A DNA stretch of 64,000 nucleotides from Burkholderia sp. Nafp2/4-1b (GTDB lineage Bacteria > Pseudomonadota > Gammaproteobacteria > Burkholderiales > Burkholderiaceae). The stretch lies in assembly GCF_003635165.1 (NCBI RefSeq), contig NZ_ML058606.1, positions 186,001-250,000 on the forward strand, read 5' to 3'. Below the pieces are notes generated by a model, which had not been told where the DNA came from, ran no database searches, and was given only the letters and a program-made list of their open reading frames with translations. The translations under genes and the position numbers were made by a program. Each line of letters begins with the position of its first letter. Positions within the stretch are counted from its first letter, which is position 1. Below are positions 9,047-16,894 of the stretch, in pieces.

Positions 9047-9063
9047 GGAATCCCAGTGATTCC
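9047..9063. promoter_or_regulatory. Inverted repeat, possible operator
   Basis: GGAATC and GATTCC form a perfect 6-bp dyad around a 5-base spacer, located between the hairpin and the -10-like hexamer of the hydrolase gene. A regulator site is an inference; the nearby LysR protein is one candidate. Confidence 0.35.
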
Positions 9064-9203
9064 ATTTGTTGGATGTTCTCGCCAGAGGATTGCGGTTTTA
9101 ATGAATCGAGACGGACGACGCTGACCCGACGTAGTACCTGCTCGAAGCCTCTCGCGTTTGCGGCGAGGCAAGACCCCCTTTCCATTCCAAGGATGATCAC
9201 GCC

Positions 9204-9890
9204 ATGAGCAACCCGAAACTTGAAGTACTGACGCCGCACAACAGCCAGCTGATCTTCATCGACCAGCAGCCGCAGATGGCGTTCGGCGTGCAGTCGATCG
9301 ATCGCCAGACGCTGAAGAACAACGTCGTCGGGCTCGCGAAGGCCGCGAAGGTGTTCAACATCCCGACCACGATCACGACGGTCGAGACCGAGGCTTTCTC
9401 CGGTCACACTTACCCCGAACTGCTCGACGTGTTCCCGAACCAGAAGACGCTCGAACGCACGTCGATGAACTCGTGGGACGACCAGAAGGTGCGCGACGCG
9501 CTGGCCGCGAACGGCCGCAAGAAGGTGGTCGTGTCGGGCCTGTGGACCGAAGTCTGCAATACGACGTTCGCGCTGTGCGCGATGCTCGAAGGCGAATACG
9601 AGATCTACATGGTGGCCGACGCATCGGGCGGCACGTCGCAGGCCGCGCACGATTTCGCGATGCAGCGGATGGTGCAGGCCGGCGTGGTGCCGGTCACGTG
9701 GCAGCAGGTCCTGCTCGAATGGCAGCGCGACTGGGCGCGACGCGACTCGTACGACGCGGTGATGGCGATCGCGAAGGAGCATTCGGGCGCATACGGGATG
9801 GGCGTGGACTACGCATACACGATGGTCCACAAGGCACCGCAGCGTACCGCGACGCCGCACGAGTCGATCCCGGCCGTCCCGGCGAAGTAA
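9204..9890 (+). CDS. YcaC-like cysteine hydrolase (isochorismatase fold)
   Basis: A 228-residue isochorismatase-superfamily hydrolase close to YcaC-type proteins. The catalytic triad can be placed: Asp in LIFIDQQ, Lys in GRKKVVVSG and Cys in LWTEVCNTT. YcaC-like enzymes are octameric amidohydrolases of unknown natural substrate. An AAGGATG ribosome site lies about 10 bases before the ATG. The gene is divergent from the first XapX gene and faces the LysR gene tail to tail. The C-terminal 30 residues are Pro/Ala-rich and not conserved. Confidence 0.9.
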   Translation: MSNPKLEVLTPHNSQLIFIDQQPQMAFGVQSIDRQTLKNNVVGLAKAAKVFNIPTTITTVETEAFSGHTYPELLDVFPNQKTLERTSMNSWDDQKVRDALAANGRKKVVVSGLWTEVCNTTFALCAMLEGEYEIYMVADASGGTSQAAHDFAMQRMVQAGVVPVTWQQVLLEWQRDWARRDSYDAVMAIAKEHSGAYGMGVDYAYTMVHKAPQRTATPHESIPAVPAK

Positions 9891-9909
9891 CGGGCGACGG
9901 GCAACCGGC

Positions 9910-9968
9910 ATACGGGCATCCGGCATACGGGCATCCGGCGTACGGGCATCCGGCGTACGGCGACCGGC
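9910..9968. repeat. 15-bp tandem repeat
   Basis: Three consecutive units of RTACGGGCATCCGGC (9910-9924, 9925-9939, 9940-9954) and a degenerate fourth (9955-9968) lie between the 3' ends of the hydrolase and LysR genes. Further GGGCRACCGGC-type half units flank them on both sides. Confidence 0.85.
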
Positions 9969-10029
9969 GGCGGGCGACGGGCAACCGGCAACGGGCATCC
10001 GGCCGCGATACGCGCCGGCCGTCGCCCGC

Positions 10030-10953
10030 TCAGTCCGCCGGCACCGCCCACGGCGCGCGCGAGAAATGTTCGGCGAGAAACTCCAGCAGCACCGTCACGC
10101 GCGCGGCGCGCAGCATGCCGGGCGGCGTGACGAGGTTGACGTTGATGTCGGCGATTCTCCAGTCGCACATCACTTCCTCGAGTTCCCCGCGCTGCAGCTC
10201 GTCCCACACCAGGAACTCGGGCTGCAGCGCGAGCCCGTGCCCGGCGACGAGCGCGGGGACGATCACGTCGGCGTTGTTGGTGCGGATGCGTCCGTGCACG
10301 TTCACGCCGAAGTCGTCGCCCGATGCCGCGTGATGAAAGCGCCAGTACTCGGGCGTCGGCAGGTTCGTGTAGGTGAGGCACACGTGCTGTTCGATGTCGC
10401 GCGGATGCTCGGGCCGGCCATGCCGGTCGAGGTACGCGGGCGATGCGACGAGCGGCCGGCGCACCGCGCACAGCCGGCGCGAGCGCAGCGACGAATCGCT
10501 CAATTCGGCGATCCGGACCGCGACGTCGAAGCCGCCGGACACGATGTCGACGATGTGGTCGGTGAGCACGAGGTCGACGTCGACGCGCGGGTAGCGTTCA
10601 AGAAACGCCGGCAGCACCGGCGACAGATGGTGCAACCCGAACGACATCGGCGCGTTCACGCGCACGAGGCCGTGCGGCTCGAGCGCCTGCGCGGTGGCCT
10701 CGCTCTCGATCAGTTCCGCATCGGCGAGCAGCCGGATCGCGCGGTCGCGCAGCAGTTCGCCGGTCGGCGTGAGCGACAGCTTGCGCGACGTGCGGTACAG
10801 CAGCATTGCGCCGAGGCGCTTTTCGAGGCGCGCGATCGCCTTCGACACAGTCGGTTGCGACACGCCGAGCAGTTCCGCGGCTTTCGCGAACGAGCCCGTC
10901 TCCGCGACGCGCGCGAAGATGGCCCAGGCTTCGAGATCAGGAAGGTGTTGCAT
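10030..10953 (-). CDS. LysR-type transcriptional regulator
   Basis: A 307-residue LysR-family regulator. The N-terminal winged helix-turn-helix is clear (about residues 8-66, [25 protein letters not shown]), followed by a substrate-binding domain in the CrgA/AaeR-like subgroup style ([14 protein letters not shown]). It is divergent from the second XapX gene and the six-gene operon that follows, with 102 bases between the starts, so it probably controls that operon and perhaps the YcaC-like hydrolase. Its effector is unknown. Confidence 0.92.
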   Translation of the reverse strand: MQHLPDLEAWAIFARVAETGSFAKAAELLGVSQPTVSKAIARLEKRLGAMLLYRTSRKLSLTPTGELLRDRAIRLLADAELIESEATAQALEPHGLVRVNAPMSFGLHHLSPVLPAFLERYPRVDVDLVLTDHIVDIVSGGFDVAVRIAELSDSSLRSRRLCAVRRPLVASPAYLDRHGRPEHPRDIEQHVCLTYTNLPTPEYWRFHHAASGDDFGVNVHGRIRTNNADVIVPALVAGHGLALQPEFLVWDELQRGELEEVMCDWRIADINVNLVTPPGMLRAARVTVLLEFLAEHFSRAPWAVPAD

Positions 10954-11025
10954 GGTCGGACAGGGTGGCAGCGAAGCGAAGTGGATGCGGCGACAGCACA
11001 GGATGCGGGCGGCGCGAAGCGGCTC

Positions 11026-11047
11026 ATTCTAATCCGGCCGGGAGAAT
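11026..11047. promoter_or_regulatory. Dyad upstream of the xapX-amidohydrolase operon
   Basis: ATTCT-N12-AGAAT, a perfect 5-bp dyad, sits in the 102-base gap between the divergent LysR gene and the operon. It overlaps a TCTAAT -10-like hexamer (11028-11033). Position and form suit a LysR target; the assignment is inferred. Confidence 0.4.
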
Positions 11048-11055
11048 AAATCGTT

Positions 11056-11223
11056 ATGGAATCTTATCTATTGTCGTTGGGGGCCGGCGTGCTGATCGGC
11101 GTCGTGTACAGCGTGATCAAGGTGCGCTCGCCCGCGCCGCCGCTGATCGCGCTGATTGGGCTGGCCGGCATGCTGATCGGCACGCAGGCAATCGGCGCCA
11201 TTCGCCACTGGCTCGGCTTCTGA
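11056..11223 (+). CDS. XapX domain protein (second copy), operon lead gene
   Basis: A 55-residue protein that is essentially only the XapX/DUF1427 domain: MESYLLSLGAGVLIGVVYS as first hydrophobic helix, then RSPAPP, then a second helix of the form ALIGLAGMLIG. A GGGAG ribosome site precedes the ATG by about 11 bases. It is short enough to be overlooked. It opens the operon that continues with the amidohydrolase 19 bases later. It resembles the 8659-8919 protein in the core but lacks that protein's C-terminal tail. Function is unknown; two hydrophobic helices predict a membrane location. Confidence 0.85.
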   Translation: MESYLLSLGAGVLIGVVYSVIKVRSPAPPLIALIGLAGMLIGTQAIGAIRHWLGF

Positions 11224-11242
11224 TCGCATCGAGGACATATCA

Positions 11243-13135
11243 ATGAGCGCAACCGATACTCAACCGGATCTGATCCTGCACAACGGGCGCATCACGACGC
11301 TCGATCGTGCAAACCCCGTCGCGACCGCGGTCGCGATCAAGGACGGCCGCTTCGTCGCGGTCGGCAGCAACACCGACGTGATGCCGCTCGCGGGCCGTGC
11401 AACGAAGGTGGTCGACCTCGACGGCCGCACGGTGCTGCCGGGCCTGACCGACAACCACACGCACGTGATTCGCGGCGGCCTGAACTACAACATGGAACTG
11501 CGCTGGGACGGCGTGCGCTCGCTCGCCGTCGCGATGGAGATGCTCAAGCAGCAGGTCGCGATCACGCCGGCGCCGCAATGGGTGCGCGTGGTCGGCGGCT
11601 TCACCGAGCACCAGTTCGCGGAGAAGCGCCTGCCGACGATCGCCGAACTCAATGCGGTCGCGCCCGATACGCCGGTGTTCATCCTGCACCTGTACGATCG
11701 CGCGCTGCTGAACGCGGCGGCGCTGCGCGTCGTCGGCTATACGAAGGACACGCCGGAGCCGCCGGGCGGCACGATCCTGCGCGACGCCGCGGGCAACCCG
11801 ACGGGCCTGCTGCTCGCGAACCCGAACGCGACGATCCTGTACGCGACGCTCGCGAAGGGGCCGAAGCTGCCGTTCGACTATCAGTACAACTCGACGCGTC
11901 ACTTCATGCGCGAGCTGAACCGGCTCGGCGTGACGGGCGTGATCGACGCGGGCGGCGGCTCGCAGAATTATCCCGACGATTACGAAGTGATCCGCAAGCT
12001 GCACGACGCGGGCGAGATGACGATCCGGATCGCGTACAACCTGTTCACGCAGAAGCCGAACGCGGAGAAGGAGGACTTCGTCAACTGGACGAAGACCAGC
12101 AAGTACCACGACGGTACCGATTACTTCCGTCACAACGGCGCGGGCGAGATGCTGGTGTTCTCGGCGGCCGACTTCGAGGACTTCCGCGTTGCGCGTCCGG
12201 ACCTGCCGGCGCAGATGGAAGACGATCTCGAAGGCGTCGTGCGCGTACTCGCGCAGAACCGCTGGCCGTGGCGCATGCACGCGACCTACGACGAAACCAT
12301 CAGCCGCGCGCTCGACGTGTTCGAGAAGGTGAACGAAGACATTCCGCTCGAAGGGCTGAACTGGTTCTTCGATCACGCGGAAACGATCTCGGAGAAGTCG
12401 ATGGACCGGATCGCCGCGCTCGGCGGCGGCATCGCGGTGCAGCACCGGATGACGTACCAGGGCGAGTACTTCGTCGAGCGCTACGGCGCGCAAGCCGCCG
12501 AGGCGACGCCGCCGGTCGCGAAGATGCTCGGCAAGGGGCTCAAGGTATCGGCCGGCACGGACGCGACGCGTGTCGCGTCGTACAACCCGTGGGTGTCGCT
12601 CGCGTGGCTCGTGACCGGCAAGACGGTTGGCGGCATGCGCATGTATCCGCAGCGCAACCTGCTCGATCGCGAAACCGCGCTGCGGATGTGGACCGAGTAC
12701 GTGACGTGGTTCTCGAACGAGGAAGGCAAGAAAGGTCGGATCGCGGTCGGGCAGCTTGCCGACCTGATGGTCCCGGATCGCGATTTCTTCACCTGCGCGG
12801 AGGATGATATTGCCGATACGACCGCATTGCTGACGGTGGTCGGCGGGAAGATCGTGTGGGGCGCGGGGCCGTTCGCGTCGCACGATGCGCCGATTCCGCC
12901 TGCGATGCCGGACTGGTCGCCGGTGCGTGCATACGGCGGCTATGGCGGCTGGGGCGCGACGCAGCGCGAGGGCGCGCCGCTGCAGCGCGCGGCAGCCGCC
13001 GCTGCCGCGTGCGGTTGTTCGACCGCGTGCGGCATGCACGGCCACGCGCATGCGCGTGCGTGGGGCCGCGCGTTGCCGACCACGGACGCGAAGGGCTTCT
13101 GGGGCGCGTTCGGCTGTTCGTGCTGGGCGGTCTGA
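11243..13135 (+). CDS. YtcJ-like amidohydrolase with Cys/His-rich tail
   Basis: A 630-residue amidohydrolase-superfamily enzyme of the YtcJ/amidohydrolase_3 type. The start has the composite beta-sandwich pattern (LILHNGRITTLD, AIKDGRFVAVG), and the metal-binding HTH occurs in GLTDNHTHV. Later parts include DHAETISEKSMDRIAALG, SAGTDATR (catalytic Asp region) and the closing GQLADLMVPDRDFF. The last 45 residues are unusual: CGCSTACG, then HGHAHARAW, then a terminal GCSCWAV, a possible metal or redox centre. The substrate is unknown. A GAGGAC site precedes the ATG, and the DoxX gene begins one base after the stop. Confidence 0.9.
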   Translation: MSATDTQPDLILHNGRITTLDRANPVATAVAIKDGRFVAVGSNTDVMPLAGRATKVVDLDGRTVLPGLTDNHTHVIRGGLNYNMELRWDGVRSLAVAMEMLKQQVAITPAPQWVRVVGGFTEHQFAEKRLPTIAELNAVAPDTPVFILHLYDRALLNAAALRVVGYTKDTPEPPGGTILRDAAGNPTGLLLANPNATILYATLAKGPKLPFDYQYNSTRHFMRELNRLGVTGVIDAGGGSQNYPDDYEVIRKLHDAGEMTIRIAYNLFTQKPNAEKEDFVNWTKTSKYHDGTDYFRHNGAGEMLVFSAADFEDFRVARPDLPAQMEDDLEGVVRVLAQNRWPWRMHATYDETISRALDVFEKVNEDIPLEGLNWFFDHAETISEKSMDRIAALGGGIAVQHRMTYQGEYFVERYGAQAAEATPPVAKMLGKGLKVSAGTDATRVASYNPWVSLAWLVTGKTVGGMRMYPQRNLLDRETALRMWTEYVTWFSNEEGKKGRIAVGQLADLMVPDRDFFTCAEDDIADTTALLTVVGGKIVWGAGPFASHDAPIPPAMPDWSPVRAYGGYGGWGATQREGAPLQRAAAAAAACGCSTACGMHGHAHARAWGRALPTTDAKGFWGAFGCSCWAV

Positions 13136-13136
13136 C

Positions 13137-13589
13137 ATGACGACGCGCCCCGTCTACGGCAATCCGGTGTGGATCCGCGCGCTGCTGTCGCAGCCGTGGG
13201 TCCTGCCGCTCGTGCGTCTCGCACTGGTGTCCGCCTTTCTGCTCGGCGGCGTCGCGAAGGCGCTCGACTTCAACGGCGCGGTTGCCGAACAGGCGCATTT
13301 CGGCCTGCATCCGGCCGCGCTGTGGGCGGCACTGGCGATCGCGGTCGAGATCCTCGGCTCGCTGTGCGTGGTGTTTCGCCGCTTCACGTGGCTCGGCGCC
13401 GGCGCGCTCGGCATGCTGACGCTCGTCGCGATGGTCGTGGCGAACGATTTCTGGAACCGTTCGGGCGCCGAACATTTCATGGCGCTCAACAGCTTTTTCG
13501 AGCATCTTGGGCTGATCGCGGCCCTCGTGCTCGCCACCGTGCTCGACGATGCCCGGCAACCGGCCGACGACGGCCGCTCCATTCGATGA
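13137..13589 (+). CDS. DoxX family membrane protein
   Basis: A 150-residue protein with four hydrophobic segments and the DoxX-type features: RLALVSAFLLGGVAKALDF near the start, a central helix pair, and NDFWNR before the last helix. DoxX proteins are poorly characterised membrane components tied to thiosulfate:quinone oxidation or redox stress in different organisms. The start lies one base after the amidohydrolase stop and the stop overlaps an ATG of the next frame, so it is translated within the operon. The partner and electron donor are unknown. Confidence 0.85.
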   Translation: MTTRPVYGNPVWIRALLSQPWVLPLVRLALVSAFLLGGVAKALDFNGAVAEQAHFGLHPAALWAALAIAVEILGSLCVVFRRFTWLGAGALGMLTLVAMVVANDFWNRSGAEHFMALNSFFEHLGLIAALVLATVLDDARQPADDGRSIR

Positions 13590-13615
13590 CAATGCAACAA
13601 CCAGGAAATCCCGTG

Positions 13616-14530
13616 ATGAAATCCATTCGTTCCGTGCTGCTGGCCGCGATGCTCGCGGGCGGTCTTGCCGTCGCGCCGGTGGCGTTCGCGAAACCGCCGG
13701 TGCCGGCGGCGGCCACGCCGACGGTGGCCGTCGGTCCGCAGTACGACACGACGCACGTGTGCGTCGCGCCCGAAGACTTCGACCGCTTCACCGACAGTCT
13801 GGTCGCGACGTTCGGCGGCACCCGATCGAAGCAGGGCGTGTTCCAGGTCACGCCGACGCCGAGCCAGACGATGTCGCAACTCGTGCTGACGCCGGTCGGC
13901 ACGGTCTCCGTGTTCGGCTTCAAGACGCCGATCCCGTATCCGTTCTGCGCGGAGCGCACCGGTTACCTGGTGACCGACATGGACGTTGCCGTGAAGTCGG
14001 CGCGCGAGCATGGGGCCGACGTGATCGTCGACACGTTCCCCGATCCGATCGGCCGCGACGCGATCATCGCGTGGACGGGCGGCGTGAAGATGCAGCTCTA
14101 CTGGCATACCCGGGCGCCGCACTACGACGCGCTGCAGACCGTGCCCGAAAATCGCGTGTACGTGTCGTCGCAAAGCGTACGCAAGTTCGTGCACGATTTC
14201 GTCAAGTTCTCGAATGGCAAGGTGGTGTCCGACAACCTGAAGGCGCCGGGCATCGAGATCGGCCGGCCGAACGACACGTATCGCCGGGTCCGGATCCAGT
14301 CGGGCTTCGGCAAGATGACCGTGCTCGTGACGGACGGCCATCTGCCGTATCCGTTCGGGCGCGAGATGACGGGCTACGAAGTGCCGGATCTCGCCGCGAC
14401 GCTGAAGAAGGCCGAAGCCGCGGGCGTGACCGTGCTCGTGCCGTCGTTCGCATCGGACGGCCGCGATGCGGCGCTCGTGCAGTTCCCGGGCGGCTACGTC
14501 GCCGAAATCCACGCGAGCGCGGCGCAATGA
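13616..14530 (+). CDS. Exported VOC (glyoxalase-fold) protein
   Basis: A 304-residue protein with a signal peptide (MKSIRSVLLAAMLAGG to about AFA-K, residue 24) and two vicinal-oxygen-chelate-type halves: TTHVCVAPEDFDRF opens the first and RVYVSSQSVRKFVHDF the second, with AERTGYLVTDMD and EMTGYEVPDLA as equivalent strands. VOC folds bind metals in glyoxalases, dioxygenases and resistance proteins; a periplasmic member is uncommon. The ATG at 13616 is chosen since AGGA lies nine bases upstream and it starts the signal peptide; in-frame ATGs at 13586 and 13592 are alternatives. The stop overlaps the next start (ATGA). Confidence 0.85.
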   Translation: MKSIRSVLLAAMLAGGLAVAPVAFAKPPVPAAATPTVAVGPQYDTTHVCVAPEDFDRFTDSLVATFGGTRSKQGVFQVTPTPSQTMSQLVLTPVGTVSVFGFKTPIPYPFCAERTGYLVTDMDVAVKSAREHGADVIVDTFPDPIGRDAIIAWTGGVKMQLYWHTRAPHYDALQTVPENRVYVSSQSVRKFVHDFVKFSNGKVVSDNLKAPGIEIGRPNDTYRRVRIQSGFGKMTVLVTDGHLPYPFGREMTGYEVPDLAATLKKAEAAGVTVLVPSFASDGRDAALVQFPGGYVAEIHASAAQ

Positions 14531-15225
14531 AACACGAGGACACCATCCTTGCCGCGGTCGCCGGCTTCGTCGATACGCTGAGCTTCGTCGCGCTGTTCGG
14601 GCTGTTCACCGCGCACGTGACGGGCAACTTCGTGCTGATCGGCGCGGGCATCGCGGGCTTCGGCCAGGGCGTCGTGCTGAAGCTCAGCGTGTTTCCCGCG
14701 TTCGTGTGCGGCGTGATCGCGGCCAGCCTGATCGCGCGGTCGATGTCCGGGCGGCCGGCGTGGCAGGGCACGCGCACGCTGCACACCGTGCAGGCCGTGC
14801 TGCTGCTCGGCTTCTGCGCGGCCGGCGTGTGGGCGACACCCGTCACGCAGCCCGACAGCCTGCCGGCGCTCGTGGCCGGCATCGTCGGCACGTTCGCGAT
14901 GGGCGTGCAGAACGCGCATCCGCGCGTGATCGTGCGCGCGGGCGGCGTGCCGAACACGGTGATGACGGGCAACGTGACGCAGGCGATCCTCGATGTCGTC
15001 GACATGCTGTCGCCCGGTACCGCCGAGAGCGCGCGTGCTGCCGCACGGGCACGCTTCGGCAAGATGCTGCCGGCGATCGTCGCGTTCGCGCTCGGCGCGG
15101 CATGCGGTGCGCTCGGGTTCCGCTACGTCGGGTTCCTGGCGTTGCTGGTGCCGGTCGGCGCGCTTGCTGCGCTTGCCCTGTGTGCGGCGCAAGCGGCCGG
15201 TACGACCACGCAGGAGCGCGCATGA
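14527..15225 (+). CDS. DUF1275 (YoaK-type) membrane protein
   Basis: A 232-residue integral membrane protein with six hydrophobic segments and the DUF1275 hallmarks: AGFVDTLSFVALFGLFTAHVTGN near the N-terminus, GVQNA in the middle and TVMTGNVTQ after it. Function of the family is unknown, with transport suggested. ATGA overlaps join it to the VOC gene upstream and the outer-membrane gene downstream, so the three are likely made together. Confidence 0.9.
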   Translation: MKHEDTILAAVAGFVDTLSFVALFGLFTAHVTGNFVLIGAGIAGFGQGVVLKLSVFPAFVCGVIAASLIARSMSGRPAWQGTRTLHTVQAVLLLGFCAAGVWATPVTQPDSLPALVAGIVGTFAMGVQNAHPRVIVRAGGVPNTVMTGNVTQAILDVVDMLSPGTAESARAAARARFGKMLPAIVAFALGAACGALGFRYVGFLALLVPVGALAALALCAAQAAGTTTQERA

Positions 15226-16781
15226 TTGAGCGGGGACGGAGGAGACACCACAGCCGCCGGTTCGAACGGGCCGCGCGTGTGACGATCGCCGCGGGGCTGC
15301 TGTTCGCGGGCGCCGACGCGGCGTTCGCGGAAACGGCGGCGCCATCGACGTCGGCTTCGACGCCGGCGCAAGGACCGGCGCAAGAACCAGCGCAAGAACC
15401 GGCGCCGGCTTCGGCTGCGTCATCGGCAACCACACCGGCAACCGCACCCGCCACCGCATCGACCTGCACCGCCAAGCGCCCCACGGTGCTGTTCAACCGC
15501 TGGCAGGAAGACTGGTCGGTGCTCGCGAATCCCTGCGTGCCGCGCGCGCGGCTCGACGGGCTGAAATACATCCCGCTCGGCAACGATCCGCAATCCTATC
15601 TGTCGCTCGGCGTGAACCTGCGCGAGCGGCTCGAGACCAACGACGCGCCGCTGTTCGGGATCGGCTCCGCGCAATCGGATACGTACGTGATCCAGCGCAT
15701 CGAAGTGCATGCCGATGCACATCTCGGCCAGCACTGGCAGTTCTTCGTGCAGTTGGAGGACGCACGCGCGTTCGGCAAGAACACGGTGTCGCCGGTGGAC
15801 AGGAACCCGCTCGATCTCGAACAGGCGTTCGTGACCTATACGGGCGCGCTCGGCGGCGGCACGTTCAAGTTCCGCGTCGGCCGTCAGGAGATGGCGTTCG
15901 ACCTGCAGCGTTTCGTCGCCGTGCGCGACGGCCCGAACGTGCGGCAGGCGTTCGATGCGGTGTGGGCCGACTACGAATACGGGAAGTGGCGCTTCATCGG
16001 CTATGCGACGCAGCCGGTGCAGAACCGCAACGCATCCGATTTCGACGACGTGTCGAATCGCGACCTCACGTTCAGCGGCGTGCGTTTCGAGCGGAAGTCG
16101 GTCGGTCTAGGCGACCTGTCCGGCTACTGGTCGCGCTACAACCGCAGCAACGCGCGTTTCCTCGATGCGAGCGGCCCCGAGCATCGCGACGTGTGGGACG
16201 TTCGCTACACGGGCACGCAGGGGCGCTTCGACTGGGATCTCGAAACGATGCTGCAGACCGGCACGGTCGGCAATGCCACGATCGGGGCGTGGGCCGTCGG
16301 TTCGATCGCCGGCTACAAGCTCGACGCGCCGTGGTCGCCGCGCATCGCGCTGCAGGTCGATGCGGCATCGGGCGACCGGCATCCGCATGACGGCCGCGTC
16401 GGCACCTTCAACCCGCTGTTTCCGAACGGCTATTACTTCACGCTCGCCGGCTATACGAGTTACGCGAACCTGATTCACGTGAAGCCGTCCGTGACGCTGA
16501 AACCGTCGGCGAACCTGTCGCTGCTCGGCGCGCTCGGTTTCCAGTGGCGCGAGACGACGGGCGACGCCGTCTATCAGCAGCCGAACATCCCGGTGCCGGG
16601 CACGGCAGGCAAGGGCAGCCTGTGGACGGGCATGTACGTGCAGCTGCGCGCGGACTGGACGATCGCCGCCAACCTGATCGGCTCGATCGAGGCCGTGCAT
16701 TTCCAGGTGGGCGACACGATCCGGCAGGCAGGCGGGCACAACGCGGACTATGCGGGCGTCGAGCTGAAGTACGGCTGGTGA
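15222..16781 (+). CDS. Alginate-export-type outer-membrane beta-barrel
   Basis: A 519-residue exported protein. An Arg-rich N-terminus and hydrophobic segment (VTIAAGLLFAGADAAFA) act as signal peptide. A low-complexity Ala/Pro/Thr linker (about 40-85) with repeated GPAQEPAQ follows, and the remainder reads as amphipathic strands of an alginate_exp-domain barrel (LSLGVNLRERLE, FKFRVGRQEMAFD), ending in Trp. The homologue AlgE exports alginate; in Burkholderia many such barrels probably serve as small-molecule channels. It closes the operon, overlapping the DUF1275 stop (ATGA), and a terminator follows. Confidence 0.88.
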   Translation: MIERGRRRHHSRRFERAARVTIAAGLLFAGADAAFAETAAPSTSASTPAQGPAQEPAQEPAPASAASSATTPATAPATASTCTAKRPTVLFNRWQEDWSVLANPCVPRARLDGLKYIPLGNDPQSYLSLGVNLRERLETNDAPLFGIGSAQSDTYVIQRIEVHADAHLGQHWQFFVQLEDARAFGKNTVSPVDRNPLDLEQAFVTYTGALGGGTFKFRVGRQEMAFDLQRFVAVRDGPNVRQAFDAVWADYEYGKWRFIGYATQPVQNRNASDFDDVSNRDLTFSGVRFERKSVGLGDLSGYWSRYNRSNARFLDASGPEHRDVWDVRYTGTQGRFDWDLETMLQTGTVGNATIGAWAVGSIAGYKLDAPWSPRIALQVDAASGDRHPHDGRVGTFNPLFPNGYYFTLAGYTSYANLIHVKPSVTLKPSANLSLLGALGFQWRETTGDAVYQQPNIPVPGTAGKGSLWTGMYVQLRADWTIAANLIGSIEAVHFQVGDTIRQAGGHNADYAGVELKYGW

Positions 16782-16812
16782 CGGCGGCGCGCGGCAACGT
16801 GCACGCGGCATG

Positions 16813-16841
16813 AAAAAGGGCAGCCCCGTGGGGCTGCCCTT
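16813..16841. terminator. Bidirectional-type terminator
   Basis: AAGGGCAGCCCC (16816-16827) pairs with GGGGCTGCCCTT (16830-16841), a perfect 12-bp stem with a tight turn. Five A residues precede it, giving a U-run for the minus-strand acpA-like transcript; on the plus side only TTCGTT follows. It separates the convergent operon and phosphoesterase gene. Confidence 0.8.
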
Positions 16842-16894
16842 CGTTCGTCCGGGCCGACAGCGTGGCCGGCCCGTTCGCGGTGAGGGTGATGCCG

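Larger units (their letters stand above)
8920..9203. promoter_or_regulatory. Divergent regulatory region xapX / hydrolase
   Basis: This 284-base intergenic region is much more A+T-rich than its surroundings and serves two divergent genes. It holds a hairpin with an A-run at 9013-9029, a dyad at 9047-9063 and a TTTAAT -10-like hexamer at 9097-9102 reading toward the hydrolase. No good -35 was seen. Confidence 0.5.

Noticed and set aside
9910..9968. Possible CRISPR array
   Set aside because: The units are 15 bp and directly adjacent with no spacers, and no cas gene is present.
14498..16781. A very long plus-frame start for the outer-membrane protein reaching back into the VOC gene
   Set aside because: The upstream part overlaps two well-supported genes in another frame; the ATG at 15222 begins a good signal peptide.
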